A stretch of 64,000 nt of DNA from SCUB01 sp041918675 (GTDB taxonomy: Bacteria; Pseudomonadota; Alphaproteobacteria; Rhizobiales; Xanthobacteraceae): contig JAYRVF010000014.1 of NCBI GenBank assembly GCA_041918675.1, forward strand, positions 372,001-436,000, written 5' to 3'. Under the pieces are notes generated by a model. The model did not search any database. It saw only the letters and a program-made list of their open reading frames with translations, and was not told the origin of the DNA. The position numbers and the translations under genes are program-made. Positions 43,320 to 52,161 of the stretch are shown in pieces. How positions within the stretch are numbered: position 1 is the stretch's first letter; the number at the start of each line of letters is the position of its first letter.

Positions 43320-44459
43320 ATGCAGGCACGACGAGATATTCCGTCGCGGGCTACCGCCGAGCCTGATCGGGCCGGCGCGGCGACGGGACAATCCCTGACC
43401 CTGGAACGCATCAGCCATAGTTATGGCGGCGTGCCGGCCGTCAGCGACGTCACGCTGGAAATCGCCGCCGGCGAATTGGTGGCGTTGCTCGGCCCGTCCG
43501 GCTGCGGCAAGACGACCTTGCTGCGCATCATCGCCGGCTTCGTCGTGCAAAACGAAGGGCGCGTCGCGGTCGGCGGACGCGCCATCGACGACCAGCCACC
43601 GAACCGGCGTCAGGTCGGGATCGTGTTCCAGAACTACGCGCTGTTTCCGCACATGACCGCGGCCGACAACATCGGCTACGGCCTCGCGGCGCGGGGTGGC
43701 TCGCGCGCCGAACAACGCCAGCGCGTCGCCGAAATGCTGGCGTTGGTACAGATGCAGAACTTCGCCAGCCGCTACCCGCGCGAACTCTCCGGCGGACAGC
43801 AGCAGCGCGTGGCGTTGGCACGCGCGCTGGCGGTGCGCCCGAGCATCCTCATGCTCGACGAGCCGTTCGCCGCGCTCGACAAGAATTTGCGCCTCGACAT
43901 GCAGATCGAGGTGAAGCGCATTCAACGTCTCGCCGGCATCACCACCGTGCTGGTCACCCACGATCAGGAGGAAGCGCTGTCGATGGCCGACCGCGTCGCC
44001 GTCATCAATCAAGGCCGGCTGGAACAGTTCGCCAGTCCCACCGACATCTACGACAATCCCGGCTCGCTATTCGTCAATACCTTCGTCGGCACGACCAACG
44101 TGCTGCGTGGTCGCCTTTCCACCGATGGCGGCGAGCCAACCGTCACGCTTGATAGCGGCGGCACCCTTCGCTGCCGTCGTCCCGCGACGGCGACGGCCGC
44201 CGGCGAGCGCGTGGTCGCCTGCGTCCGGCCGGAGAATTTGCGCTTCGTCGAAACCGGTTCCGGCCTGAGCGGAACGCTCGAGATGAGCCTTTCGCTTGGC
44301 GCCACCATCGTCCACGAGGTTCGCACCTCGGCGGGGGATTCATTGAAGATCGCGGAGCACCGTTCGGCGGGCAGCGACCTGCCACGCGCCGGAACGGTCG
44401 TGACGGTGGCGCCGAAAGCCCCGCATTTCGTCAACCTATTTCCCGACGTTGCTACCTAA
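43320..44459 (+). CDS. PotA-like ABC transporter ATPase (spermidine/putrescine/iron type)
   Basis: A 379-residue ABC ATPase of the CUT1/PotA-FbpC type. Walker A is GPSGCGKTT (residues 58-66), QNYALFPHMTAADNI is the Q-loop region, LSGGQQQR is the signature, MLDEPFAALD is Walker B and THDQEEAL holds the switch His. A C-terminal regulatory TOBE-like domain (about 280-375) follows. ATG 43320 is preferred over a longer upstream frame because the extension has no family resemblance. It is the first gene of the ATPase, binding protein, permease, permease set. Confidence 0.92.
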   Translation: MQARRDIPSRATAEPDRAGAATGQSLTLERISHSYGGVPAVSDVTLEIAAGELVALLGPSGCGKTTLLRIIAGFVVQNEGRVAVGGRAIDDQPPNRRQVGIVFQNYALFPHMTAADNIGYGLAARGGSRAEQRQRVAEMLALVQMQNFASRYPRELSGGQQQRVALARALAVRPSILMLDEPFAALDKNLRLDMQIEVKRIQRLAGITTVLVTHDQEEALSMADRVAVINQGRLEQFASPTDIYDNPGSLFVNTFVGTTNVLRGRLSTDGGEPTVTLDSGGTLRCRRPATATAAGERVVACVRPENLRFVETGSGLSGTLEMSLSLGATIVHEVRTSAGDSLKIAEHRSAGSDLPRAGTVVTVAPKAPHFVNLFPDVAT

Positions 44460-44495
44460 CGAGAACACGGAAACGCCCTAACCGGAGGAATGAAT

Positions 44496-45542
44496 ATGTC
44501 GATGAATCGCCGAGAGTTGATGGTATCCGCGCTCGCCCTGAGCGCGGCGCAGGCCTTCCCTTCCCTCACCCACGCCCAGACCAGGCGTCTGGTCGTCAAC
44601 TGCCTGACCGGGAGCTGGGAGGTCGCATTCCGCGACGCCGCGGTTCCGGTGTTCCGCCGCGACAATAACAACGCGGAGATCGCGCTCGAGCCGATGATCG
44701 GCTTCGACCAAGTCGCCAAGGTCTCCGCCGCCCGCTCCAATCCGCCGCTCGATGTCATGATGCTTGATCCCGGCCCGTCGCTGACAGCCGCGGCGCAGGA
44801 TCTCATCGTCCCGTTCCCCGCTGAAAACAGCAAGCATTTCGCCGACATTCATCCCGCGGCGAAGTCGGGACTTGGTGTCGCGCCGTGCTTCCAGGTCATC
44901 GGCATCGCCTACAACCCGGAGCGCGTCAAGACGCCGCCGACCTCGTGGGCCGACATGTGGAAGCCGGAATACAAGGGCCGCGTCGGCATCACCAGCATGA
45001 ACGCGACGCTGGGTACCGCGTTCATGGTCGAGGTCGCGCGCATGCGCGGCGGCTCGGAGGCCAACATCGACGAGGCGTTCAAGGCGCTCGCCGAACTCAA
45101 GCCGAACATCGGCGCGGTCGCGGCCAATCCGAGCCAGGCGGCGGCGCTGTTCCAGCAGGGCCAGATCGACATCGCGCCGGCGATCTTCAACGAGATTCAG
45201 CTTCTCAAGGCGCGTGACGTCGCGGTCGAGATCGTGCTGCCCAAGGAGCGCGGCGTCGGCTACACGAGCACCATGCACATCGTAAAGAACTCGCCGCATC
45301 CCGAGTTGGCGTTCAAGTACATCGAAGCCTGCATGTCGCCGGAAGTGCAGTCCAAGCTGGTGGCGGCGCCATACATGGTCGTGCCGACCAACGGCAAGGT
45401 GAAGATGACCGGCGAAGTCGCCAAGCTGCTCGGCAATTCTCCGGAAGAGCTCAACAAGCGGCTGGTGGTGCAGGATTGGAAGACCATCAACCAGAACCGC
45501 ACGGCGTGGATCGAGCGCTTCAACCGCGAAATCAAGGCCTGA
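44496..45542 (+). CDS. Periplasmic solute-binding protein (PotD/FbpA type)
   Basis: A 348-residue type II binding protein. The Arg-rich start MSMNRRELMVSALALSAAQAF contains NRRELM, suggestive of a Tat-like or Sec signal, with cleavage near THAQ. PTSWADMWKPEYKGRVGI is the typical hinge-region segment of the spermidine/putrescine-Fe family. ATG 44496 gives good spacing to GGAGG; the ATG at 44490 is too close. It lies 36 bases after the ATPase gene, and a 10-base-pair hairpin separates it from the permeases. The ligand is unknown; an organic acid, betaine or polyamine is possible. Confidence 0.9.
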   Translation: MSMNRRELMVSALALSAAQAFPSLTHAQTRRLVVNCLTGSWEVAFRDAAVPVFRRDNNNAEIALEPMIGFDQVAKVSAARSNPPLDVMMLDPGPSLTAAAQDLIVPFPAENSKHFADIHPAAKSGLGVAPCFQVIGIAYNPERVKTPPTSWADMWKPEYKGRVGITSMNATLGTAFMVEVARMRGGSEANIDEAFKALAELKPNIGAVAANPSQAAALFQQGQIDIAPAIFNEIQLLKARDVAVEIVLPKERGVGYTSTMHIVKNSPHPELAFKYIEACMSPEVQSKLVAAPYMVVPTNGKVKMTGEVAKLLGNSPEELNKRLVVQDWKTINQNRTAWIERFNREIKA

Positions 45543-45560
45543 GGCGATCGAATGGTGATC

Positions 45561-45586
45561 ATCCCTCCCCGGTGACGGGGAGGGAT
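45561..45586 (+). other. Strong RNA hairpin between binding-protein and permease genes
   Basis: ATCCCTCCCC (45561-45570) and GGGGAGGGAT (45577-45586) form a perfect 10-base-pair stem with loop GGTGAC. No T-run follows. Its place between the binding-protein and permease genes suggests differential expression by mRNA stabilisation or partial termination. Confidence 0.8.
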
Positions 45587-45640
45587 CGCAAGCCGACCAA
45601 TTCCCGCCGGCCGCGTTCCGGAAGAGTTTGGACGCAGTTC

Positions 45641-46507
45641 ATGACCACACCGGCCGCTCGCGCCAGTTACAATGTCGGTTACGACCTCAAGCTGGCCTTG
45701 CCGCTGGCGCTGTTCTTTCTTGTCTTCTTCATCGCGCCGCTGCTGCTGCTCTTCTTCGTCAGCCTGCATGCCGACACCAGCATGACACGCATGGGGATCG
45801 ATCAGTTCAGCCGCTTCCTGACGGATCCGTTTTCGCTTCAGGTGCTCGGTTCGACGCTGGTGGTCGGCGTCGAAGTCACGATCCTGTGCCTGGTGCTCGG
45901 CTATCCACTGGCCTGGCTGTTCGTGCGCAGCCCCGGCTGGCTGCGTACCATCCTGATTCTGATCATCCTGCTGCCGCTGCTGACCAGCGTGATCGTGCGC
46001 ACCTTTGCCTGGATCGTGATCCTCGGCCGGCTGGGCATCGTCAATTCCACCTTGATGGCGCTCGGCCTGATCGATACGCCGCTGCGGTTGCTCTACAGCG
46101 AGGGCGGACTGGTCTTCGCGCTCGCGCAGGTGCACATGCCGCTGATGGTGTTGCCGCTCATCACCGCGCTGTCGCGCATCGACCCCAGCCTCGCCGACGC
46201 CTCCGCCGCGCTCGGCGCCGGCGCGTGGCGGACATTCCTGCGCATCACGGTGCCGTTGACGCTGGCGGGGATCTTCGCCGGCTGTCTCCTGACCTATTGC
46301 ATGTCGCTCACCGCCTTCATCACCCAGAGCCTGATCGGCGGCGGTCAGATGACCTTGATGCCGGCCTACATCTATCAGCAAGCCGGCTCCCTGCAGAACT
46401 GGCCGTTCGGCGCCGCGATTTCGATCGTCTTCCTGGTCGCCGTGCTGGCCGCCGTCACCGTGTTCAACCTGCTGGGCCGCCTGGTGCCCGGCGTGACGCG
46501 GACTTGA
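45641..46507 (+). CDS. ABC transporter permease (PotB-like)
   Basis: A 288-residue inner-membrane permease with about six helices. The cytoplasmic EAA-type loop reads DASAALGAGAWRTFLRITVPL (near residue 186), the site that docks to the ATPase. ATG 45641 is chosen over upstream in-frame starts, which would translate the hairpin region. It belongs to the PotB/PotH family and is followed by the second permease 9 bases downstream. Confidence 0.9.
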   Translation: MTTPAARASYNVGYDLKLALPLALFFLVFFIAPLLLLFFVSLHADTSMTRMGIDQFSRFLTDPFSLQVLGSTLVVGVEVTILCLVLGYPLAWLFVRSPGWLRTILILIILLPLLTSVIVRTFAWIVILGRLGIVNSTLMALGLIDTPLRLLYSEGGLVFALAQVHMPLMVLPLITALSRIDPSLADASAALGAGAWRTFLRITVPLTLAGIFAGCLLTYCMSLTAFITQSLIGGGQMTLMPAYIYQQAGSLQNWPFGAAISIVFLVAVLAAVTVFNLLGRLVPGVTRT

Positions 46508-46516
46508 GGAGGGGTG

Positions 46517-47326
46517 ATGCGCCGACGGGCCGATTTCGGAACGATCTCGCTCAAAGCCACGCTCGGTCTATTGGCCGCGGCGTGCCTCATATTGCTGATC
46601 ATGCCGACCATCGTCGTCATCATGGTCTCCTTCACGTCCGGATTCTCGTTGAGGTTCCCGCCGCAGGGCTATTCGCTGCACTGGTACGCGGCGCTGGCGG
46701 ATGCCTGGCAGTTGCAATTCGCCGCGTTCAACAGTTTCAAGGTCGCGGCCTGGACCACGCTCTTGTCGGTCATGCTCGGCGTCGCCGCCGCGCTCGCCAT
46801 CGCCCGCTCGAGGCGGCTGTCGGCGGCTATCCTCGATTCGATCTTCATGTCGCCGCTGATTCTGCCGGGCCTCGCCTTCGGCCTCGCCGCGCTGATCTTC
46901 TTCACGTTGATCGGCCTGGAGGTGTCGCCGCTGACGCTGGTGATCGGGCACACCGTCGTCTGCGTGCCGTTCGTCATCCGCGTCACCATCGCCGCGCTCG
47001 CGCAGCTCGATCAGGCGCTGTTGGAAAGCTCGGCCTCGCTCGGCGCGTCGCGCTGGTATACGTTCCGCCGCGTGACGCTGCCGCTGATCGGCTCCAGCAT
47101 CCTCGCCGGCGCTTTCCTCGCCTTCATGTCGTCGTTCGACAACATTCCGGTGTCGCTGTTTTTGCGCAACGCCGGCACCGATATGCTGCCGATCCGCATG
47201 TGGCAGGATCTCGAGAGCCTGCTTGACGTCAAGATCGCCGCCGTCTCGGGTGTGATGATCGCCATCACGCTGGTGCTGATGCTGGTGATGGAACGGCTGG
47301 CCGGCCTGTCGAAGCGGCTGCGCTGA
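46517..47326 (+). CDS. ABC transporter permease (PotC-like)
   Basis: A 269-residue inner-membrane permease with about six helices. The EAA loop reads LESSASLGASRWYTFRRVTLPL. ATG 46517 has GGAGG four bases upstream; GTG at 46514 is too close. It ends two bases before the convergent BKACE gene stop, so the two operons meet tail to tail. Confidence 0.9.
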   Translation: MRRRADFGTISLKATLGLLAAACLILLIMPTIVVIMVSFTSGFSLRFPPQGYSLHWYAALADAWQLQFAAFNSFKVAAWTTLLSVMLGVAAALAIARSRRLSAAILDSIFMSPLILPGLAFGLAALIFFTLIGLEVSPLTLVIGHTVVCVPFVIRVTIAALAQLDQALLESSASLGASRWYTFRRVTLPLIGSSILAGAFLAFMSSFDNIPVSLFLRNAGTDMLPIRMWQDLESLLDVKIAAVSGVMIAITLVLMLVMERLAGLSKRLR

Positions 47327-47328
47327 GC

Positions 47329-48204
47329 CTAGCCCAGCGCCAGCATGGCGCGGGCGTCCGCGGCCGTCGCGACCTCATGATCCATCGCGGTGATGATGGC
47401 GACGGCCTTTTCCACCAGCGCGGCATTGCTCGGCGCGAGCTGGCCGCGCGACAGATAGAGATTGTCTTCGAGCCCGACCCGCACATGCCCGCCGAGCAAT
47501 ATCGCCTGCGCCACCATCGGGAATTGATGCAGCCCGACGCCGAACGTGAACCAGGTGCGGTTGGGCGGCAGCAGGTTGCGCATGTAGATCATGGTCTCGG
47601 TGTTGGCGGGCGCGCCACCACCCACGCCGAGACAGATCTGCACCAACGCCGGCTCGCGGACGTGGCCCGACTTGATCAATTTGTGCGCCTGAATGATGTG
47701 GCTGGGATCGAACACCTCGAGCTCCGGCAGCACGCCGGCGTCGCGAATCGCGGCGGCCATGTATTCGACATGGGGCACGGTGTTGACGAAGACAAAATTG
47801 CCCATGTTCATGCTGCCGAGGTCGAGGCTGCAGATTTCGGGCTTCAGTTCGATCACATGACGGATGCGCGTTCGCGGATCCGTCAGGGTGGAGGCCGCGT
47901 CGCCGGTCTTGGGATCGTCAACGCTCGGCACGAATCGCGCGCCGGCGCCCGTGGTGAGGTTGATCACGACATCGACGCCGCTGGCGCGGATGTGATCGAC
48001 CACCTCGCGATATTTCGCGAGCTCCATGGTGGGACCGCCGGTCGCCGGATCGCGGACATGGATGTGAACGATGGCGGCGCCCGCTCTTGCCGCCGCGATC
48101 CCGGACTCCGCGATCTGCCGCGGCGTCACCGGCACGGCCGGGTTGACGCGGGTCGTATCGGCGCCTCCGGTCAGCGCGCAGGCGATCATGATCTTGCGGG
48201 ACAT
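47329..48204 (-). CDS. Beta-keto acid cleavage enzyme (BKACE, DUF849)
   Basis: A 291-residue TIM-barrel enzyme of the BKACE family. HIHVRD (His47 and His49) supplies zinc ligands and VGLEDN near the C-terminus provides a third. These enzymes condense a beta-keto acid with acetyl-CoA to release acetoacetate and a new acyl-CoA. Substrates in characterised members include 3-keto-5-aminohexanoate and dehydrocarnitine. The cluster with a hydroxyacyl-CoA-dehydrogenase-family enzyme and an SDR fits a route that first makes a beta-keto acid. The substrate cannot be read from sequence. Confidence 0.92.
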   Translation of the reverse strand: MSRKIMIACALTGGADTTRVNPAVPVTPRQIAESGIAAARAGAAIVHIHVRDPATGGPTMELAKYREVVDHIRASGVDVVINLTTGAGARFVPSVDDPKTGDAASTLTDPRTRIRHVIELKPEICSLDLGSMNMGNFVFVNTVPHVEYMAAAIRDAGVLPELEVFDPSHIIQAHKLIKSGHVREPALVQICLGVGGGAPANTETMIYMRNLLPPNRTWFTFGVGLHQFPMVAQAILLGGHVRVGLEDNLYLSRGQLAPSNAALVEKAVAIITAMDHEVATAADARAMLALG

Positions 48205-48242
48205 TCAGCGCCTCTCACGGATCGAGGAAAGAACGGAGAACT

Positions 48243-48599
48243 TCACTTCGTCACCGGTGTCTTGTCGGAACACTGCATGATAACCAGCAAAGCGGCCGGT
48301 GCGTTGCCGCGATTGATGATCTCGCGCCGCTCCCCGGGACCGATAAGGCAGGAGTCCATCGGATGCAGCGTTTCCTCGCCCGCGTCGGTAATCAGGGTGA
48401 TCTCGCCTTCCGTCACAACATAAACCCTTTCGACCGCCGCGCTGGAACTCTCCGCGCCGCCGCCGGGCAGGAAATACGACAGCCCCACCCAGAAATTCTG
48501 GGTGGGTGACGCCTCCAAGCCCTGCAGCCGCAGTCCGGTCATGTTGAAATGCTTCGCGGCGCTGTAGGCCTTGGCATCGCGGAGGCGGGTGATATGCAC
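48243..48599 (-). CDS. Small single-domain cupin protein
   Basis: A 118-residue cupin. YVVTEGEITLITDAGEETLHPMDSC covers the first conserved motif region and GERREIINRGNAPAALL the second. The usual metal-binding histidines are mostly replaced (AAVERVYVVTEGE lacks the HxH), so metal binding is doubtful. It sits between the BKACE and dehydrogenase genes, 14 bases after the latter. It may bind a pathway ligand or act as a small isomerase. Confidence 0.82.
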   Translation of the reverse strand: MHITRLRDAKAYSAAKHFNMTGLRLQGLEASPTQNFWVGLSYFLPGGGAESSSAAVERVYVVTEGEITLITDAGEETLHPMDSCLIGPGERREIINRGNAPAALLVIMQCSDKTPVTK

Positions 48600-48613
48600 G
48601 GTCCTGTCCTTCC

Positions 48614-49537
48614 TTAACGGCGGCTAGCGTTGCCTCGCCGGTTCTTCATCCCGGCGAGGAACGCGCGAAGCCGCTCGCGCACCGCTTCGGCGGCTTCGGG
48701 TGTCCATGTCCGAAATCCCTTGCCCGCCTTCATCCCGGTCTCGCCTTTCTCGATCAGCGCGTCGAGATAAGGATGGGTATGGGGCGTGACGTCGAGATCG
48801 GGCAACAACACGTCGTGAATGGCCTTGGTGAGGTCGAGGCCGACCATGTCGGACTGCTCGAGCGGACCGAGCACGGCCAGCCGCGCGCCGAAGCCGAGCT
48901 TGACGACATCATCGACCGTCTCGGCGTCGCATATCCCCGCCGCGACCAGGGCGATCGCCTCGCGCTTGAGCGCGTGCTGCAGGCGGTTGCCAATGAATCC
49001 CGCGATGTCGCGATTGACGAACACCGGATGCCAGCCGACCTCGCCCAGCAACGCGGCGACGCGCTCGCCGGCGGAACGGTTGTCCGGCCCCATCAGCACG
49101 ATCTCGACCAGCGCAACGAGATGCGGCGGATTCCAGAAATGCGTTCCCAGAATCCGGTTCCGGTCGGTCACCTTGGCGGCGATGTCCGAGATCGGAATGA
49201 CGGAGGTGTTGGAGCAGAGAACGGCGTCGCGCGGCGCGTGGCGCTCCAGCTGCGCGAAGATCTCCTGCTTGAGCGCCAGCCGCTCCGGCGCCGCCTCGAT
49301 CACGATGTCCGCGTCCGCGACGGCCGCCGCCAGATCCGGCGTGCCGGTGACGCGCGCGGCGATGGCGCGATCTTCGTCAAGAAACGCGCGGATGTCCTCG
49401 ATCCGCCGGGGCAACGCCTCGATCGCTGGCGCGTGCGGGTCCTGCACCGCGACCGCGTGCCCGGCGGCGGCGAACCGCCAGGCGATTCCGTGCCCCATCA
49501 GGCCCGCGCCGATAACGGCGATGCGCGGCTTGCCCAT
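48614..49537 (-). CDS. 3-hydroxyacyl-CoA dehydrogenase-family oxidoreductase
   Basis: A 307-residue NAD-dependent dehydrogenase. The Rossmann motif is GAGLMGHGIA (residues 10-19). VIEAAPERLALKQEIFAQLE and CSNTSVIPISDIA follow; the catalytic His is in GTHFWNPPHLVALVEIV. The C-terminal dimerisation domain is complete. This family includes L-carnitine dehydrogenase and other hydroxyacid dehydrogenases, so a free hydroxy acid may be the substrate; the BKACE nearby would then cleave the keto product. ATG 49537 has GAGGATC upstream, five bases after the SDR stop. Confidence 0.88.
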   Translation of the reverse strand: MGKPRIAVIGAGLMGHGIAWRFAAAGHAVAVQDPHAPAIEALPRRIEDIRAFLDEDRAIAARVTGTPDLAAAVADADIVIEAAPERLALKQEIFAQLERHAPRDAVLCSNTSVIPISDIAAKVTDRNRILGTHFWNPPHLVALVEIVLMGPDNRSAGERVAALLGEVGWHPVFVNRDIAGFIGNRLQHALKREAIALVAAGICDAETVDDVVKLGFGARLAVLGPLEQSDMVGLDLTKAIHDVLLPDLDVTPHTHPYLDALIEKGETGMKAGKGFRTWTPEAAEAVRERLRAFLAGMKNRRGNASRR

Positions 49538-49542
49538 GATCC

Positions 49543-50346
49543 TCAGCCCGCCGTATAGCCGCCGTCCACATACATGATCTGCCCGGTGCAGAAATCCGAT
49601 GCCGGCGACAACAGGTAGAGCGTCATCCCGATCAGGTCTTCCGGCTCGCCGAGGCGGCCCAGCGGAATGCGCGACAGCGAACGCATACGGGTGGCCTGAC
49701 CGACCTCGCCATCGCTCCACATCCACTCGGTGAGCTTGGAGCGGAACACGGTCGGTGCGATGGCGTTGACGGTGATGCCGTGCTGCGCCCATTCGGTGGC
49801 GAGCACGCGGGTCAACGCGTCGGTCGCGCCTTTCGAGGTGCAATAGGCGGTATAGCCGGAATAATTGCCGTGACGTCCGCGCACCGACGACACCAGCAGC
49901 ATCTTGCCCTTGATCTTCTCCCTGATCCAGTAAGCGCCGACGGCCTTGGCCATCAGCCAGGCGCCGCGCACATTGGCGTCCATGACCGATTGCCACGCAT
50001 CGTAATCCTGGTTCTGGATGAAGCCGGCCTTGTTCAAACCCGACGCCACGACGAGCTGATCGACGCGGCCGAACGCGTCGACGGCCGCCTTGAGCATGAA
50101 TTCGGCGTCCGCGAGCGTATCCGGCCGGCGGACCACGGCGCGGACATCCGCCCCCAGCGAGCGCGCCTCGGCGACGACTTCCTCGAGTTCTCCTTGCGAA
50201 CCCGAAACCAGCACCAGCTTCACGCCGCACGATGCCAGCATCAGCGCGCAGGCGCGGCCGAACGCGCCCGATGCTCCGGTGATCAGCGCGACCTTGCCGC
50301 TCACGTCGAATAACGATTTGGGATTGCGAAGAGCTTCGCTGATCAT
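49543..50346 (-). CDS. Short-chain dehydrogenase/reductase
   Basis: A 267-residue classical SDR. The cofactor motif GASGAFG (about residues 24-30) is the TGxxxGxG equivalent. The catalytic Ser lies in LLVSSVRGR, and YTAYCTSK supplies Tyr and Lys. It lies ten bases downstream of the first cyclase gene. It likely oxidises or reduces a hydroxyl or keto group in the same pathway as its neighbours. Confidence 0.93.
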   Translation of the reverse strand: MISEALRNPKSLFDVSGKVALITGASGAFGRACALMLASCGVKLVLVSGSQGELEEVVAEARSLGADVRAVVRRPDTLADAEFMLKAAVDAFGRVDQLVVASGLNKAGFIQNQDYDAWQSVMDANVRGAWLMAKAVGAYWIREKIKGKMLLVSSVRGRHGNYSGYTAYCTSKGATDALTRVLATEWAQHGITVNAIAPTVFRSKLTEWMWSDGEVGQATRMRSLSRIPLGRLGEPEDLIGMTLYLLSPASDFCTGQIMYVDGGYTAG

Positions 50347-50356
50347 GCGCGTTGCC

Positions 50357-51160
50357 TCACTTTCCGGACGGGAAACGGAAGGTCTGATCGGGATCGATCA
50401 CCGCGACAAGCCGCACCGCGCAGCCCTCCCCTTCCGGCCAGCGCCACGGGAACGCCATGAAGGTGCACCGCTTGCCGGTCACGGCATCAAGATCACCGTT
50501 GACGTTCTCGATGCCGGGTATGCCGCCCTTCACCATCATCGTCTTGTGCGCCGGCTCCCAATACGGGAAATCCTTCATCACGTCGCGGCCGGTCTCGCGG
50601 AAGTATTCTTCCATCAGATGCGGATGCGACGGGCCGGGGCCGTGATCGATCAGCTTGGTGCCGAGCGGATGGTCAAGCGCCTGGACGTCGATGCCGACCA
50701 TCTTGACGCCCTTCTCCACCAGCCATTCCGCGGCCTCCTTGTAGAGACCCGGCGAGTAGGCGAAATATTCGTCGCTGTCGGAGAAATTGCGATGGCTGCC
50801 GGTGTTGATGATGACGATGTCGTTCCGCCGGATCGTCGGCGTCGCCCGCTCAAGGTCCTCGGGAGTGACCACGCCCCACTTGCCCTTGGGGATCGACACC
50901 GCGACGCCGGTGCCGAAGAAGCGCCAGATCGGGTAGCCGGTGATCGACGGCGTGTTCTCCATGACATGCAACGGCGCGTCCATGTGGGTGCCGCGATGCA
51001 TGATGCCGTCGAAGTCATGGACGCTGAGACCGTCCTTGGCGTGATATTGATGGGTGTAGATATTGATGCTCGGCGACGACGGCCATTCCGGAATGCCGTG
51101 TCCCCAGCGCGCCGAGAGATTGTAGAACTTGAGACCGGAGGTCTTGCTTGCGATCGTCAT
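50357..51160 (-). CDS. Cyclase-family (kynurenine formamidase-like) metal hydrolase
   Basis: A 267-residue protein of the cyclase/kynurenine-formamidase fold. The metal motif HRGTHMDAPLH (H55, H59, D61, H65) is complete, as in active isatin hydrolases and KynB proteins. It has no signal peptide. It lies between the SDR and a paralogous cyclase gene that has Asn in place of the motif Asp. It probably hydrolyses a cyclic or amide substrate in the pathway. Confidence 0.88.
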   Translation of the reverse strand: MTIASKTSGLKFYNLSARWGHGIPEWPSSPSINIYTHQYHAKDGLSVHDFDGIMHRGTHMDAPLHVMENTPSITGYPIWRFFGTGVAVSIPKGKWGVVTPEDLERATPTIRRNDIVIINTGSHRNFSDSDEYFAYSPGLYKEAAEWLVEKGVKMVGIDVQALDHPLGTKLIDHGPGPSHPHLMEEYFRETGRDVMKDFPYWEPAHKTMMVKGGIPGIENVNGDLDAVTGKRCTFMAFPWRWPEGEGCAVRLVAVIDPDQTFRFPSGK

Positions 51161-51184
51161 GATGGCGTTCCTGCTTGCTGGCGG

Positions 51185-51994
51185 TCAGGCGGCGTGACCC
51201 GGCTCGATCCGATAGGAGCCGGTGGGATCGACCATCGCGACGAAACGGATTGGACAGGCATCGCCGTCGTGCCAGTTCCACGGAACGGCATGGAACACGG
51301 CGCGGCGGCCGACGAGCTCGGCGACATCGCCGCCGGTATTCTCGACGGTCGGAATGCCGGCCGCCAGCAACGTGCGATGCGCGGGATTCCATTCCGGGAA
51401 ATCGGTCTTGACCAAACGGCCGGTCGCGGCCTCGTATTCGCCGGGGATGCGCTTCATCAGCGGGCCGTTGCGTTGCCGGCCCAGCGAGGTGGCGAGCGGG
51501 TGATCGACCTGCGGCGTATCAACGGCGACCAGCTTGACGCCCTTCTTCACCAGCCACTCCGCGGCTTCCTTGGACAGGCCCGGCGAGCGGCCGTAATATT
51601 CCATGCTGTCGCTATATTTGGCGTGCCAGCCGGTGACGATGACGACGATGTCGCCGGCTTCGATCCCGGGCTTCGCGGCGGCGAGGTCGGCGGCGGTGAC
51701 GTGTTCCCACTGGCCCTTCGGGATCGACACCACGACGCCGGGGCCGAAACACCTATCCAACGGAATCTCGCCGACGCCTTCGGCGCGCTGAATCAAATGC
51801 AACGGCGCGTTAAGGTGCGTGCCGGTGTGCATGACGGTGCGGATGCGCTGGGCCATCACGCCATTCTTGGCATGCGTGCTGGGGCGAAAGATTCGGACGT
51901 CATCGTAACCCGGCTGGGCGGGGACGCCATGGCCCCACACATGACTGATCTCGTAGAAAACCAGACCGGATTCGGGATCGGTGATGCCAGACAT
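51185..51994 (-). CDS. Cyclase-family protein with altered metal motif
   Basis: A 269-residue paralogue of the adjacent cyclase. Its motif reads HTGTHLNAPLH (H56, H60, N62, H66), so the usual Asp is Asn. The other histidines are kept. Either the metal site tolerates Asn or this copy is a regulatory or heteromeric partner. ATG 51994 is preferred over an in-frame GTG at 52006. The genes are tandem with 24 bases between them, implying duplication and divergence. Confidence 0.87.
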   Translation of the reverse strand: MSGITDPESGLVFYEISHVWGHGVPAQPGYDDVRIFRPSTHAKNGVMAQRIRTVMHTGTHLNAPLHLIQRAEGVGEIPLDRCFGPGVVVSIPKGQWEHVTAADLAAAKPGIEAGDIVVIVTGWHAKYSDSMEYYGRSPGLSKEAAEWLVKKGVKLVAVDTPQVDHPLATSLGRQRNGPLMKRIPGEYEAATGRLVKTDFPEWNPAHRTLLAAGIPTVENTGGDVAELVGRRAVFHAVPWNWHDGDACPIRFVAMVDPTGSYRIEPGHAA

Positions 51995-52161
51995 GACGCT
52001 TCCCACTGATGAAGATGAGTTCTTGACGCGGCGGCCGGCGCGGACAAACGTCGCGGCGGCTGGCCCAAGGTGCCGACCGCTCCGGCCGGTGACAAATCAA
52101 AAGCCAGCCCCCCGCAATGCCCGAATGTTATGGCCGCGGCGGGTGCGGACGGATGCGGGGA

